A stretch of DNA of 34,683 bases, taken from contig MVAQ01000225.1 in NCBI GenBank assembly GCA_014825775.1, positions 1 to 34,683 on the forward strand, in the 5' to 3' direction. The stretch comes from Krasilnikovozyma curviuscula. Lineage: Eukaryota; Basidiomycota; Tremellomycetes; Cystofilobasidiales; Mrakiaceae. Both the position numbers and the translations under genes were made by a program. The notes beneath the pieces were generated by a model. The model was not told where the DNA came from. It was given only the letters and a program-made list of their open reading frames with translations, and did no database searches. Shown here piece by piece: positions 1 to 11,607 of this stretch; within the stretch, counting starts at the first letter, position 1; each line of letters begins with the position of its first letter.

Positions 1-2012
1 GCATTGTGCATAGGTATCTAGATGGCTTCTGAGTATGTACTGGGGAGATGATAGACCGGATCTTTTCGCCTTGAAGGTCCTTCTTGGCTGACATCCCTCA
101 TTGCAGAGCAACCCCCCAGTGGCTGATGGAACGGCACAGGTTCGACTACAAGGCCCGGATGCATTGGATAGCTCAACTCAATGCTGGTAATACACCCGAA
201 GATGGTGGTGGAAGGTACAGATACCGTACTCCTACCATTTGGAATTTAAATACACCTGGCAAGTGTGAGCCTGCTCCCTGAGCCAGTCTATGTTCCTGAC
301 CTTTTAATTTTAATTTGGAATTAATTGAACAGCTTTCAAACAACATCTTAAAGATGAGGTTGGTCCAGGTATCGATATCGATATTCCAAAGAAAAAGTAC
401 GCAAAATATTATGGAGAGAGACCACAGCAGCTACTCAGCTGAAACACCGCTCCAGATCACTTTTAGCCAAATTTAACAGATCTACACCGTCAGTTGCGTC
501 ATCCCAGCACTGTCTTAGCAAGTCTTCTCAACCTTCACCATCCTATCAGCACTCAGGCTCACAGCATGAATCAAGTCAAACCGCGCCCTCGTCAACTTCA
601 TACTGCTCCTCTTCCTCCCCCGCGCCTCCCAATCTTCCCGAACTAGCTGTTCCCTTTCGAACGGAATTTGAACAACTTTCTTTCATCCCTAAGATTGATT
701 TGGATCCGGAAAATCAAGGCTTACTCTGGAGGCACGCGAGACCTGCCTACCTCGAGGGGGCTGAGGACCCTTGGGGGTTTGGCGGGGATTGGACGGAAAA
801 GTTTCCTGCTTTGAAAGAGAGGAACCATTATGTGATGTGAGTAGCTATCGTTTACTCCATCAAGATGCGCCTAGTGGACAAAATCGCTCATCACTTCGCG
901 ACACAGGCAGTATCACAGTGCAACCTCTCTTCACGTGAGTTGACCGACCCGTTTAACTGACCGCCATTTCATGAGCTTATTCCCTGATGGTTCTTTTATA
1001 GATTGATTTGCGTTTACAATGCTCTGTAAATGCGAACGGCAGCCCAGCAACACCGGGTACCCTCAGTTTCGCAATACCCAAGGGCTTGACAAATTGGTCA
1101 GAGGGGGAGGGTGAGGGTTTGAGAGCAAAGCCGATCCTCGCAATTCAGACGCCTAAGCATCCTATCCATCATTCAACAGCTGAGTTTGGAGATGGTAGAC
1201 GAATTGGCGATGGTACACGAGGTAAGGGAAGGATGGGTGGTACGCTGTTGTGGGACGTAGGTACCTACGAGATCATCAAGGATGATTCTACCAAGTAAGT
1301 AACATTCGGGAGGTTTAATTTTTCATGATGCCGATATGTTTTCGTTACAGTAAGGGAGACTACGACACTGATGAAGAGGAACTGGAGAGACAGAGAAGAT
1401 CTAGGAAAAGGAAAGGTCGCGAGAGTGGGGACGGTCCTCATCACGAGCACTTACTTGCTAAAGGATTCGCCATGAGAAAATTTAAAATTAGATTGCAAGG
1501 TAAGTTTGGATGATGATATCGACAACACAAGCTGAATTTGCCAAATGCTTTCTATGACAGGAACTCGGATAAAGGATGCAGCATACAGCTTTTTCATTGA
1601 CATCAAGACCGCCTACAGTAGATCGTACGACTCAAAAGGAAACGAAAAATTAAATTGGTTGGTGTACCTGCTCAAAAAGCGTCCCTATGTTTTCGAACCC
1701 TACGTTGTTGGCTCAAAAGAACCTGTCACATCTCTCAGGTCCGGACTGACGGACCAAGAACTCTTTTCCCGGGTCGACACTCCTTTAGAGAAGAGTATCT
1801 TCAAACGTAAACGTTGGAGTATAGGTTTGGGAATCAACACGAAGGAAGTGTTTCTTGCTGACTTGAGTGTTCAAGGTAGTAAGGCTGAGAAGGAGAAGAA
1901 GCATAGGACATCGGAGAATCAGCTACATCACTCTGGCGCGACAGAGTTCGAAAACAAACGGCGTAAGTCTAGTAAAGATCTTCAAAACGCTGATGGGTAC
2001 GAGACCCCCTGA
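1..2012 (+). CDS. Unrecognised multi-exon protein, 5'-partial
   Basis: I do not recognise this gene. Six exons join in one frame: 107-262, 369-836, 907-934, 1002-1294, 1351-1499 and 1561-2012 (stop TGA at 2010-2012), about 515 codons. All internal introns are GT-AG and 56-106 nt long. The exon at 107 follows a good acceptor (ttgcag) and needs two bases from an upstream exon, so the true start lies left of the window or in the first few bases. The product has a basic Trp/Arg/Tyr-rich N-terminal part, then a Ser/Pro/Gln-rich low-complexity stretch (encoded near 480-640), a tract ending in WGFGGDWTEKFPALKERNHY, an acidic-then-basic segment (DTDEEELERQRRSRKRKG), and a C-terminal block rich in aromatic and basic residues ending in a Lys-rich tail. 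I see no signal peptide or membrane span. The basic clusters would suit a nuclear protein, but that is inference. It converges on the GH5 gene. Confidence 0.65.
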
Positions 2013-2289
2013 AGATCGATGTGACGTAGACGCTACTTCGGACTGGTGGCAGAGATCGAGATCAGATGAAAGCCGCATCTACATATTTGTACGTGGAAGG
2101 TCTATCAAAAAAGCATAATGAAAAAATAAAAACATGAAGGAAAAGAGACTATGCTACATGGGATGCTCGTCAAACTTTAAAATTAATAAACAACTGTCCG
2201 GACGCAGAGGTAGGCTTTTAGTAGTCGTGAAAGGGTGAAAATCTACATTTTATTAAGGATCGTAACTTGAACAAGGAGGCTGGTATCTA

Positions 2290-4335
2290 TTAACATGAGA
2301 ACTGGTGCTGGGTTGGATCTTTTGCTATCCATCCTTGAGCAAGACCCATCTGGTAGGACCATTCTGGAGCTGATTCGGTCTTCCAGGTCCTGTGAAAACA
2401 ACGGTGATAAGATGGAAGAGTGAGTAGCTGTCTTGTCAAGAACAGTAATTGAGTGTGGAGACTCACCAGAACATGTAACCTTGGGCGCTGTTCTCGTAAG
2501 TCTGCACCTGAATATCCCAGAAGTGTCTGAGCTCAAGCTTGTACTCGTCCGAGAAATCGCTTCCGTCGCCCTTAGCAGAGCGGTAGTAAGAGCAGTCACC
2601 AACAAAGCTTGAGCCAGCGAGAGACCCGTCGTATCGAGCGCCGAGACCTCTTCCGTTCAGATATTTCGCACAATCAGTGACAGCGAGAGACCATTCTCCG
2701 ACCATCAGCCAATTCGGAGATGTTTTGTAGGTGCTAGACTGGGAGCAGATAGCGGCATTGTGTTGGTCCCAGTTCCACTGGTTGACCTCTTGACTGAAAC
2801 ATTGGTAGTTGTGGGTGTCGATCATGATGTCTTCGAAGGCTGGGTAGTTCATGAAGCCGTTGTAGGTGGAAAGAGATTGGAAGGCATCGTGAATACTGAA
2901 AAGTGGAGGGAGGAGGGTTGAGAAGCGTCAGTATATGACTGCCTAAGTGTGTGTGGGGCCCAAAGCTACGCCGCCAAGAAGTACGCGCGACGCGAAAACT
3001 TGGAATGATGCTTACATGACAAGGAGACCAGACTTGTTACCATTTCCTTGAGGAGCCCACGGGTATCTGATGGTTCCGTAGCCATCGTCTGAAGGAGAAA
3101 AAAAAAACACTGCGGTCAGCATCGTAGTTCAGGTGTCATCCTGCCAGACTAAGTTAGAGTGGAAACCTACAGTCCAGCTGCCTTGCAGCGTTGAGTAACT
3201 GCGAATTCATGTATCCAGCTGGTTCGTTTAATACCTGGATGGCAGTGACGACTTGCCAGTACTTTGGATCGGCGAATTCGAGAGCGAGAGTCTGGAGGAT
3301 GGCCTTGGTTCGGTCGATGTTCGATTGCTGAGTGGCCCAGAGTGCGGATCCTCTGTGTCCAGCTGATATTGCCAACATTCATCGTCAGAGACTGAACAGA
3401 TTCGGTGAAGGAGATCTAGCCATGAAACTCACAGTTATCATATCCGTTTTGCTGTGAAGCGAACGAGGAGTCGAATTTTAATTAGCGGCCTATTTTCGAC
3501 ACTTCCGCAATGTCCTGCTATAAGATGATGACACTCACAGATCCAGGAGCTGCATGCAGGTCAATTTCAACGCGGATACCGGTTTGTCTGGCCCTATTAG
3601 TAGTGCGAAACAAGGGCGATCAGACCAGTGATGGTAGTGACATGGACTAAAATGCGCAGCAGGTAACTCACCATTCTACGGCTTTGAAGAGGTAGTCGTA
3701 ACTACCTTGGATGTAAGGTTCACCACCAGATACATCCAAAGCCCAGTAACCAAGCGGAATCTGAAAGTAGTCGGTGACGAGAGTAGTCAGTGCTGTGTGG
3801 AGTGGAGAGGAACGTGCCGACGAAGAGATGACTCACTCGGACGTGGTTGAGACCGGCGGCAGCAATCTGTTGGAAGTCAGAGAGAGTGATCCAAGTGTTC
3901 CAGTGGTTTTGGAGAGCAGCTTGAGCAGTTGAACGATCCTATTGAAAATGTTGATCCGAGTTAGCGTGTATTTTTGGGGCACTATCGCAAGAGCTAGCGA
4001 TTGTTTGGTGGGAAAGGGCTCACCTGGTAGGCACAGAATGTCCATTCATCGACAATACCGTCGTTGTTAGTAGCATCGTACAGGCTGGGGGTGATGAATG
4101 GCTCGGACACCAGCCATCCTGATAAAGAGCAGCGCCGAGCAGATCAACAAATCGTCAGTTTCAGCTTCGACTGAGCCCCAACAACAGAATCAAGACACTC
4201 ACCACCGATGTTGACACCTCGAATCTTCTGCTGTCCGTATGGGAACCCGACATTGACATCCCTTTTGATCGCTGCACCGAATGCTGGCGCGGCGAGTAAT
4301 GCTAGCACCGCGACCGCGTTTAATGAGGGAACCAT
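2290..4335 (-). CDS. EXG1: Secreted glucan 1,3-beta-glucosidase (exo-beta-1,3-glucanase), GH5
   Basis: Cell-wall exo-beta-1,3-glucanase that trims beta-1,3-glucan during wall remodelling. The start (4335) gives a classic signal peptide (MVPSLNAVAVLALLAAPAFG) followed by a Lys-Arg Kex2 site (AAIKRD), as in yeast Exg1. Exon 1 (4203-4335) splices into [21 protein letters not shown], the family's N-terminal signature. Later exons give LNHVRIPLGYWA, the IDLHAAPGSQNGYDNSG block, then IQVLNEPAGY with the catalytic acid/base Glu of the NEP motif, and LMVGEWSLAVTDC with the nucleophile Glu. The last exon reads TWKTESAPEWSYQMGLAQGWI and ends at a TAA at 2290-2292. The gene has many short introns. Both catalytic residues are present and the order of motifs is normal, so it should be active. 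A purine (GA) tract on the + strand just upstream becomes a CT-rich leader in the transcript. Function is from family knowledge; the motifs are seen directly. Confidence 0.93.
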
Positions 4336-4343
4336 GCTGATCG

Positions 4344-4376
4344 AAAGAGAGAGAGAGATAGAGAGAGAGTAGAGAT
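4344..4376 (+). repeat. GA/CT low-complexity tract in the glucanase leader
   Basis: A nearly pure GA run lies immediately upstream of the glucanase ATG. Read on the coding (-) strand it is a pyrimidine (CT) tract. CT-rich blocks of this type are common just upstream of start codons in fungal genes and often lie near transcription starts; a role here is inferred only. Confidence 0.6.
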
Positions 4377-5280
4377 CTAGAGATGAGGGAGAGTGGGTTG
4401 TGGTTTGAAGAGACCGAGAGTAAAACTTGGCGATGGCAGGTAACAGAAAAAAGAACAGCCTTCTCTGAGGGAGTTGGCGGACCACAGAGGGGATGGCAGG
4501 CTAAAAATCCAGGCGCGGGGGAACTAAGGAAAGGAACGTGGGGACCTGCGCCAAGCGACAGGTGTTATGATTGCTGGTGAGAGAGAAAGACGAAAGAGAA
4601 GCCAGTGGCAGCTGCCATCAACAGCCCTGCGACCCCTGGAACGCTAGGGTGGGATAAAATTTCGAGCCAGTCTGGCCGGAGCGCGAGCGGGTAAGGTTCT
4701 AGCGGTGAGACAAGGGATCGCGATTACGCTTGACACACTCCAAGAAGCTTCAGCTTCGCCGTTATGGTCTGAAACGAGACAGAGAGCAGGTGAAGGTGTT
4801 AGAAAGTTACGTCGTGACTGCTCTTGAGGCCCTCAGTCCGTTAGCTTTGTCAAAATTACCTTGTAAGGACGGCACGCGAGGTTTTTTGGGGAAGAGATTG
4901 TATCTTGCGGCAGTGATCATCAAGGTTTTTGGGTATGATCGAAGGAGATAGGCATTTCAAAGATGCTACGATGAGTATAGTATTCCAAATACATAGGTCA
5001 TCGAGGTGGCCAGCGTTGAGCCCAAGCTTTCCTTTGGGGAGGGTCGTGCCACCAGCTCTTTTGCTGGTGACGACCACTGTTCTTTTTTGTCCACAGTCAA
5101 TCAGCAAACAAATAAAAAACAAAAACAAAAAACAGGGATTAGATATAACGTCAAACCAATACTCCTGCTCAATAGAAAACATAAACAAACGCAAGAAGAC
5201 ACTGCACTCACTCGATTTTGTTCTCCCGGTTTCAGCTTCCCACCTGGGGCCTTTTCCACTCCATTCCTGTCGTCGCTTCC
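4377..5280. other. Intergenic: glucanase promoter and 3' flank of the RING-like gene
   Basis: About 900 bp between two minus-strand genes. Open frames in it are short, overlap each other on both strands and show no recognisable motif. I see no RNA gene or repeat. It should hold the glucanase promoter and the 3' end of the small zinc-protein transcript. Confidence 0.5.
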
Positions 5281-5499
5281 TCACAACCTCTTGAGCTCAA
5301 AGAACTTCTCTCCACACCCTGGGAACTTGCAGATCCCTCCTGTGGCCTGTTTCATTGCACAGCTGCGGCAGAGCGTGGGATGGCGGCAACCAAGAGCTCC
5401 ATACTCGATGGGCTTCTTACTGCAGTTCAAGCAGAGAGCTGGGGAGTCTTCCTGGGACGAGAGTTCTGGTGGGGGTGTAGGAGGAGGGGTTTGCTCCAT
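5281..5499 (-). CDS. Small RING-like zinc-binding protein (72 aa)
   Basis: A single-exon 72-residue frame with ATG at 5499 and stop TGA at 5281-5283. After a Pro-rich, acidic leader (MEQTPPPTPPPELSS) it carries eight metal-ligand candidates in RING order: CLNC, then CRH twelve residues on, LCRSC, and an ICKFPGC pair, followed by a short FFELKRL tail. The spacing follows the C3HC4 RING pattern except that the last pair is C-x4-C instead of C-x2-C. RING proteins usually act as E3 ubiquitin ligases, but a protein this small could simply be a zinc-binding adaptor. It sits downstream of SGT2 on the same strand with 260 bp between them. No clear splice sites are needed, which is unusual in this intron-dense window. 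The ligand pattern makes chance unlikely; the exact function is unknown. Confidence 0.6.
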   Translation of the reverse strand: MEQTPPPTPPPELSSQEDSPALCLNCSKKPIEYGALGCRHPTLCRSCAMKQATGGICKFPGCGEKFFELKRL

Positions 5500-5759
5500 T
5501 GCTGGAGGCTGAGGCTGTGAGAGGAGGGTTGCTGTTAACAGACAGCACCACCCACCCTCAGCACGCTGCTGTCCTTTCGAAGATTACGCTTGTACCAGCG
5601 CCACTACAGCTTTACACGCTTCTTTGCTGTTCCAAAAGTCTTCCTGGTTTGAAGATAATGTTTTCGTCTTTATAAAGAAAAAAAAGAAAACGAACAAAAA
5701 AGTAGATAACAAATGTCTTCATGCTAGATAATGTTTATCTTGAGATTCCATCGTTTCAT

Positions 5760-7396
5760 CTAAGCCCCACGGTTCTGCCCTTGCTGGAAAGCTCTTGCAG
5801 CATCCATGATGGAAGGATCGTCTGGAAGAAAGAAAATTGGACACAAAAAGTCAGCTTACTTGGTCAGATGCAAGCCAAAACGCAGAATTCACTTACTCAT
5901 CATCTCACTCATCGAGGGCATGCCTCCTCCCGACTGCATACGCTCAGCCATTGATCGAATAGCTATACGAGAACGACAACGTTCAAAGACACAGAATAAC
6001 AAAACAAAATAAAGAGACAGTAATCGAGTCAGAAACCGGACATAGTGGACAGTGAGATGGCTCAACGACGCGCCATCTCATCTTCAGACCGCCAAGCTGC
6101 TGGCGCATTGGAATCGAGAAGGCTTACCTGGGTTGTTCATGATCTATGGTTGAAAAGACATAGTTTTGTCAGAAACCGGTGAGTCGGTAGAAGGTTGAAA
6201 AAGAAAAAGAACTGACCTGATCCAATCCTCCGTTCTGCATCATCTGCTGAGCCATCGCCATCATCTGTGGGTTGTTCATCAACGACGCAAGATCTGGCAT
6301 ACCCCCACCTCCACCACCAGCACCACCAAACATATTCATCATCGATGCAAGATCTGGCATACCTCCAGCACCCCCTCCTGGTGCACCACTTCCAGCACCG
6401 GCTCTAGGTGAGACAGCGGCGTCGTCATCACCAGTTGCTGAGCGGGTTGAAGATGATGGAAGACGAGCTTTGGCATTGGTAAGACCAGTGGAGAAGTTTG
6501 TGTTTGTTGGGTCAAGGAGAAGTCCTTTTTCGTACGACTCGACCGCAGATGGGAAGTCACCGAGAGAGTAGTGGGCGTGACTATGATGGATTTACATCAC
6601 AAGAAATAGGGTTTAAATCAGACCTCGCTCTAGGTCAGATTGAAGACGAATGATGAGAGTAACTGAGCAGACTTACCCAAGTCTTGAGTAGGCTTTCGAG
6701 AATGCAGGATCGACCTTCAATGCCATTTCGGCGTCATCAACAGCCTTCTGGTGTTCATTGGTAGAGCTGTAGGCAGCAGCTCTGTTGGAGTAGTACACAG
6801 GTGAAGATGGGACAAGAGCGATGGCTTCAGTGTACTTTGCAATCGCTTCGTCGTACTGCTTCTTCGACATCAGCGAGTTTCCAGCCGTCTTTAGCTGTTC
6901 AGCTTTAGCTTTGTCTTCTGCTGTTGGTTCTGCTTTTGGTGCTGGAGCTGGGGTGGATGCTGCTGGGGCTTTGGTGGCAGATTTCGCTTTCGTCTTAACG
7001 TAGACGTCGAAGATTGCTTGGAGAGACGATGGCTTTACGGAATATTGAGATTCCTGCTCAGCATCCTTCAGATCGATGTTGAAAGCTGAAGAGATGCATT
7101 CAACTACAAGACAGATCAGAGTAACATAAGCATTCCGGCTTGACTTTTTTGGCTCCCACAAATGGATTTCAGACTCTTCCAGCTTGAAACTTACCGGCGA
7201 CTTGGATTCCATCAGAATCTTCTTCCTTGATAGTTCCATCAGTGATTGAGTCCTCGAGGAACTTGGCACTGGAAAAGCAAGCGTCGAGAAACCACTATCA
7301 GCTGCGAAACTTGGTACGGCCATGAATGCGTTGCAGCTGCTAATGGGACCAGTTTGCTTACATGTTGTATACCAATTGCTTCTTGTTGTCTGCCAT
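5760..7396 (-). CDS. SGT2: Sgt2/SGTA: small glutamine-rich TPR co-chaperone
   Basis: Sgt2 receives tail-anchored membrane proteins from Hsp70 and passes them to the Get4/Get5-Get3 (GET) pathway. Exon 1 (7362-7396) reads MADNKKQLVYN and joins at 7268 to AKFLEDSITDGTIKEED, the N-terminal homodimerisation helices that bind Get5. A short Ala/Pro linker (KAPAASTPAPAPKAEPT) leads to the TPR domain, starting AEQLKTAGNSLMSKKQYDEA and followed by VYYSNRAAAY and AFSKAYSRLG. The C-terminal third is Gly-, Met- and Gln-rich, with MPDLASMMN and MPDLASLMN blocks and NPQMMAMAQQMMQNGG, the hydrophobic cargo-binding region. The final exon ends SEMMNDPSIMDAARAFQQG, with stop TAG at 5760-5762. Introns are short and GT-AG. 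All three Sgt2 modules are present in order. Nothing suggests a broken gene. Confidence 0.93.
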
Positions 7397-8696
7397 CGTA
7401 AGGATATATGATAAGAAGGATGCAATGGGTTGAGAGGCCCAAACGGAAGCTGTGAGGATGAGGTTCGCTTGCTGGCAACTCGAGCGCTGGAACTGCCTCG
7501 AAGGATCGAAAGGTGGGAAAATAAATAAATTCACTGTCGGTCTTCAACCTCAAAATAAAAACTAATATCAGAAAGTTGTTTAGAAGGTGTGTCAGATCCG
7601 ATATCGCAAAAATAGTCAGGTGGAAGAAAAGGGGTAATGAAATCAGAAATGTAAACAAAGAGCGAAGGTGACAAGAAGATGTATGGAGCCCAAAGAAGTA
7701 CTACAGAAATGTACTATTGATCCAAAAGAATTTCAGTTATTTGAAGTCAATCCTCAGCAGTGTCAGCATCCCTTCCATCAATTTCTTCACCCCAGCTCGA
7801 ACATCGTGCTCGTCAACTTGATGATCCACTCCGGTAGCTCTACTGCCACTCTTGGGTCTGAGTAACATCAACACGTGGGCAATGCTCCTTATATAGACAA
7901 CTGCTCGTTTTTTGAGTAACAAGAAAATTGTGATTTCATCTAACAAGATCGAACTGTTGGAACGATGGAACGAGAGCTTCCTATGTTCAATCGTCTTGAG
8001 AAATGGGAAAAATTTCAGTTTTGATACTTCTGCAGGATGCAGTGTTTCTGTCTAGCGCCTATCTGCAATCAGTATACAAGGAAAGTAGTGAATGAGCGTG
8101 ATTGAGGAGTGTCTTTGGGCTAGAAGCAGACTTCCGGTACGAGTACCAGTCAGAAAGTTCAAGCAAACTGTAGAAACTTCTGATTGTTGCTGGTCAAGGC
8201 TATACCTCTGGAAATAGCGCTAACTGCTGCACTCACGACTGATGGCACCGGGGTGACAAGAAAGCCCCTCAAATACACAAAATTCGAGTTGAAGTGGAAG
8301 CTTTACAGAACCTGATTATAATCTGAGGTAAAGATTTCCATCTAGTGTTAAGGCCCGTTGGTATTTCCTATGTTCGGTCAGTCGTCCTCGATCTCTGCAT
8401 CGGACGCGCACTTTCTTGTTGCGGAAAGTCAGTTTTCGACTTGACTTTCAATCGAAATTTCACCTTCCTCAGCAACCGTCAACTACTGGATCTGTATCGT
8501 AGGTGGATTGATTAGAACTCTGTAATGACTAAGCTGTGATTGAGACTCCTTTGCTGCTCTTCTGTTGACTGCATTCCAGCGCCGACAACGCTCCAGAACT
8601 CCAAGCAGGAAAATCACGGAACTTTCTATTGGAGTGGCAGGTCACTCGTCTACTGTGTACTGATAGAACCCAAACCAGTCTGTTCAGATACTTCCT
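7397..8696. other. Intergenic: divergent promoters of SGT2 and the RabGAP gene
   Basis: 1.3 kb between divergently transcribed genes. It contains a palindromic E-box core (CACGTG) near 7873-7878 and, on the minus strand, a TATATAAGG-like box near 7890. A minus-strand frame at 7737-7946 could encode a short charged C-terminus (VDEHDVRAGVKKLMEGMLTLL), but I could not find a start codon or upstream exons that join to it. I therefore annotate no gene here. The stretch is long enough to hold a small spliced gene that I failed to recognise. Confidence 0.45.
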
Positions 8697-11607
8697 ATGG
8701 CTGACAAGGAGGAAACGATGGTAGAACCAGCTCCTCCAGAGGTAGAATTTCCATCCAGCAACCCTCACGATTCCCTAGCAACTGTCGACAAACCTCTGGA
8801 GTTGGGACTCGGGATTAAGAGCACAGTAGCCAAGGCTCAGAACTACGTCGTCCAAGAGGAAGAATCAGCTCTACCAACGGAAGGAGGTCAGTTCGAGGTC
8901 AAGCAGAGTCCTACGGAAGAATCTTCCGTCAACCTCAACATCTCTCCAGAACTACCTGGGACAATACCTCCAGCTATCTCATCCAACATCTCTATTACCA
9001 CCAAACCAGCTGAATCCACGCGTTCCTCGGCAGAATTCTCAACAGTGCCCCTTACAGCCAGCCAAACATCACCGCCGTCTTCCCCAGCTCGCACCTTGCA
9101 CGCCTCACCGATCCCCGCCAATGGAATCTACACGTCCCCTCTCCTCTCCCAGCTAGACTCAGATTCACTCAATTCACCAGTCGGGGAAGCCAGTCTCTTG
9201 ATCGCCAAAATCAAACGTGATACAATGGATAAATCGAAACGTTCGTCAGTGGATGGGAATGCTGCTGTCATACGGGAAGGGGTTGAGAAGCTTAAGAACA
9301 GGCAGTCGATGATGACGCATAGTCCCTCTGTCAGCGTCGATGGCTTTGAATCTGCCGTGGCTGGTGGCAGTGGCAGTAACGCTTGGGATGAACACCCTAC
9401 GGTGATCGGTGAAGAAGAGGAAGAGCTGGAGCTAGCTGAAGGCGATGTAGACTGGCAGTTCTGGGGGAATGTTATGCAGGGTGAGTATTTTTATCTCTTC
9501 AGCATACGAGCGAGGGGACCAACCAAGGCTAATGATGATGGTGTATATTTCTGCCTGTTGCGCACTGACTGCAGATTATGAGGGCGTCGCGACGGCAGAA
9601 CCAGAGAGACTCAGTAAAGCAATTCAGAATGGTATCCCTCCCGTAATCAGAGGAAACATGTGGCAGCTTAGTATGTTTAACCCAATCGTGTCTAGAATCA
9701 CCTGTCCCGACCTACTGACGCACTTCATCTTGTTCAACCAAATTACTCAGTGTCATCGTCAAAAGATCCAGCACTAGAAAAAGTCTACTCGCAGCTCCTT
9801 AAAGAAACATCCTCCCATGAGAAGTCGATACAGAAGGATTTGTCGAGGACGTTTCCGCAGCATCGGTATTTCCAGGGCGAAGGTGGTGTTGGACAGGAGA
9901 ATCTGTTCAACGTCGTGAAAGCATATTCTCTGTGAGTGCTTACCAATCTCTCGATATTTAATTACTCCTTTTGACGTCATTGAATGACATTCAGGTACGA
10001 TCCTGAAGTTGGATATGTTCAAGGGTCTGCTTTCCTTGTTGCAGCGTTACTGCTCAACGTAAGAATCTCCCTCTTCTCGTTTTGGGTAGGACTACACTAA
10101 ATTTCCACTCTCAATGCTTGATAGATGCCGGATGAAGAAGCTTTCTGTGTTTTGGTGCGATTGATGCACTCTGTGAGTTTGTTTACTTCCTGATAGCTCA
10201 TCGAAATTAACTACTGACGTTTCGCATCTATCTTGTACTTCAACAATAGTACGGTCTCCGGACGTCATTTCTTCCAGAAATGCCAGGTCTTCAGTTGAGG
10301 CTCTTCCAATTTGACCACCTGATCGAAGAGTTCATCCCTCTGCTCCATTATCACTTCGTCAGGAATGGCGTCAAGAGCAGCATGTACGCTGGACAATGGT
10401 TCTTGACGATGTTCTCTTATAGGTGAGTGTTATAAATAATCAATCTGTTGCCTATGATAACTGCTGATCAACTTGTACTTAGATTCCCGCTAGACTTAGT
10501 CTACCGGATAGTGAGTCGAGCTCCCATGCGCGTCGTGATCACTCCAAGAGCTGACCTTGTCCTCTATTCCAGTTCGACACCGTCTTTGCTGAGGGCATTG
10601 AATCGGTCTTCAGATTCTCGATAGCTCTGTTACAGAAGAACGAGGAAGAGCTCCTCAAGCTTGATTTCGAAGGTATCCTCAAGTTTCTTCAAGGGAAACT
10701 TTTCGATTACTATAAAGTGAGTTATCTTCATCTGAAATATGTTTGGATTGATGATGATCGAAATTCTTCTTGTGTCAGGCGCCAATTGAGGAAAGTGACG
10801 ATGGAAAGTTGGTTGACTCGGATGACTGGAAAGCGAATGATTTTGTAAAGGATGCGTTCTCTGTGCAGATGTGAGTGTCTATAACCCATAGACATGTTTA
10901 TACCTGCCTGCTTACCAATCTCTCTCTCACTTCTCAGAACGCCGTTCATGCTCGATGCTTTCACCGCCGAATGGGATGAGCTTTGTCGAGCTCAGAACTC
11001 ACACGCAATCGAAGTGGATATCCTGCGGACAGCGAACAGGAATCTCTCTACTCAGGTGTACGTCAACTATACCTTTGCCCCCCACAGTTTTTTGTATGAC
11101 TCTGGACTACTACTGACGTTTGCGTTGTATGGCCTCTCACAGTAAAACTCTCGAGGCTTCGCTCACGCAAATCAACGCTGAACATGTTGAGTTGGTTAAT
11201 CAAGTTGTTGCCAGCAAACTAGAGATCGAGAAGGAAAATGAGCGAAGGGAGCGTGAGAAGAATGAGATTGAGGCGGAGCTGGTGAAATACAAGATGCTGT
11301 GAGTACATTAACCGTTGCATTCATTCACCATATGCCTCGAAGTGGATCATTGAACTATATTCTCTGTAGATATGCTGAACTCTCGCACCTCAAGCTTGAA
11401 CAGGGTCAACGAGAGTCATTCCGTTCATCGCTGCAAGCCGCAGGCATGGATCCATCCGCAACATCGACGTCTTCCAAATCAGGTGACAAGTCTCCTTCTC
11501 GAAGAGGTTCAGACTGGGGTATTGGAGGTGTCGGCGCATTGTTTGGCAGGGGCAGCTCGTCGAAACAAGCTGCAGCGTCCCAGACCCTCAGTCCTGTCTC
11601 TTCTTAG
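8697..11607 (+). CDS. TBC-domain Rab GTPase-activating protein, Gyp5/EVI5-like
   Basis: RabGAP that would speed GTP hydrolysis by Rab/Ypt proteins in Golgi-to-surface traffic. The first ATG of the frame (8697) opens a roughly 260-residue Ser/Pro-rich N-terminal region without a fold I recognise. The TBC domain starts with DWQFWGNVM and AIQNGIPPVIRGNMWQL. Next comes IQKDLSRTFPQH, whose Arg is the catalytic arginine finger, then YDPEVGYVQGSAFLVAALLL, whose Gln is the glutamine finger. MPDEEAFCVLVRLM, a YGLRTSFLPEMPGLQLRLFQ block and GQWFLTMFSYRFPLDLVYRI follow. A coiled coil (ASKLEIEKENERREREKNE) and a Gly/Ser-rich tail end at the TAG closing 11607. The domain order (disordered N-terminus, TBC, coiled coil) matches Gyp5/Gyl1 and EVI5. 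About a dozen introns split it. Catalytic residues are intact; the exact Rab substrate cannot be read from the sequence. Confidence 0.9.

Noticed and set aside
84..281. Stand-alone 65-aa ORF
   Set aside because: It begins with TTG, not ATG, and its first codons overlap an intron acceptor at 106; it is an internal exon (107-262) of the gene ending at 2012.
263..368. GC donor at 258 in the first gene
   Set aside because: CTG|GCAAGT joined to the acceptor at 332 reads open only to a TGA shortly after 430. The ordinary GT donor at 263 with the acceptor at 368 keeps the long frame open.
4856..5512. Overlapping ORFs on both strands (142, 121 and 168 aa)
   Set aside because: They are mutually overlapping, without motifs, and two of them run antisense through the RING-like gene.
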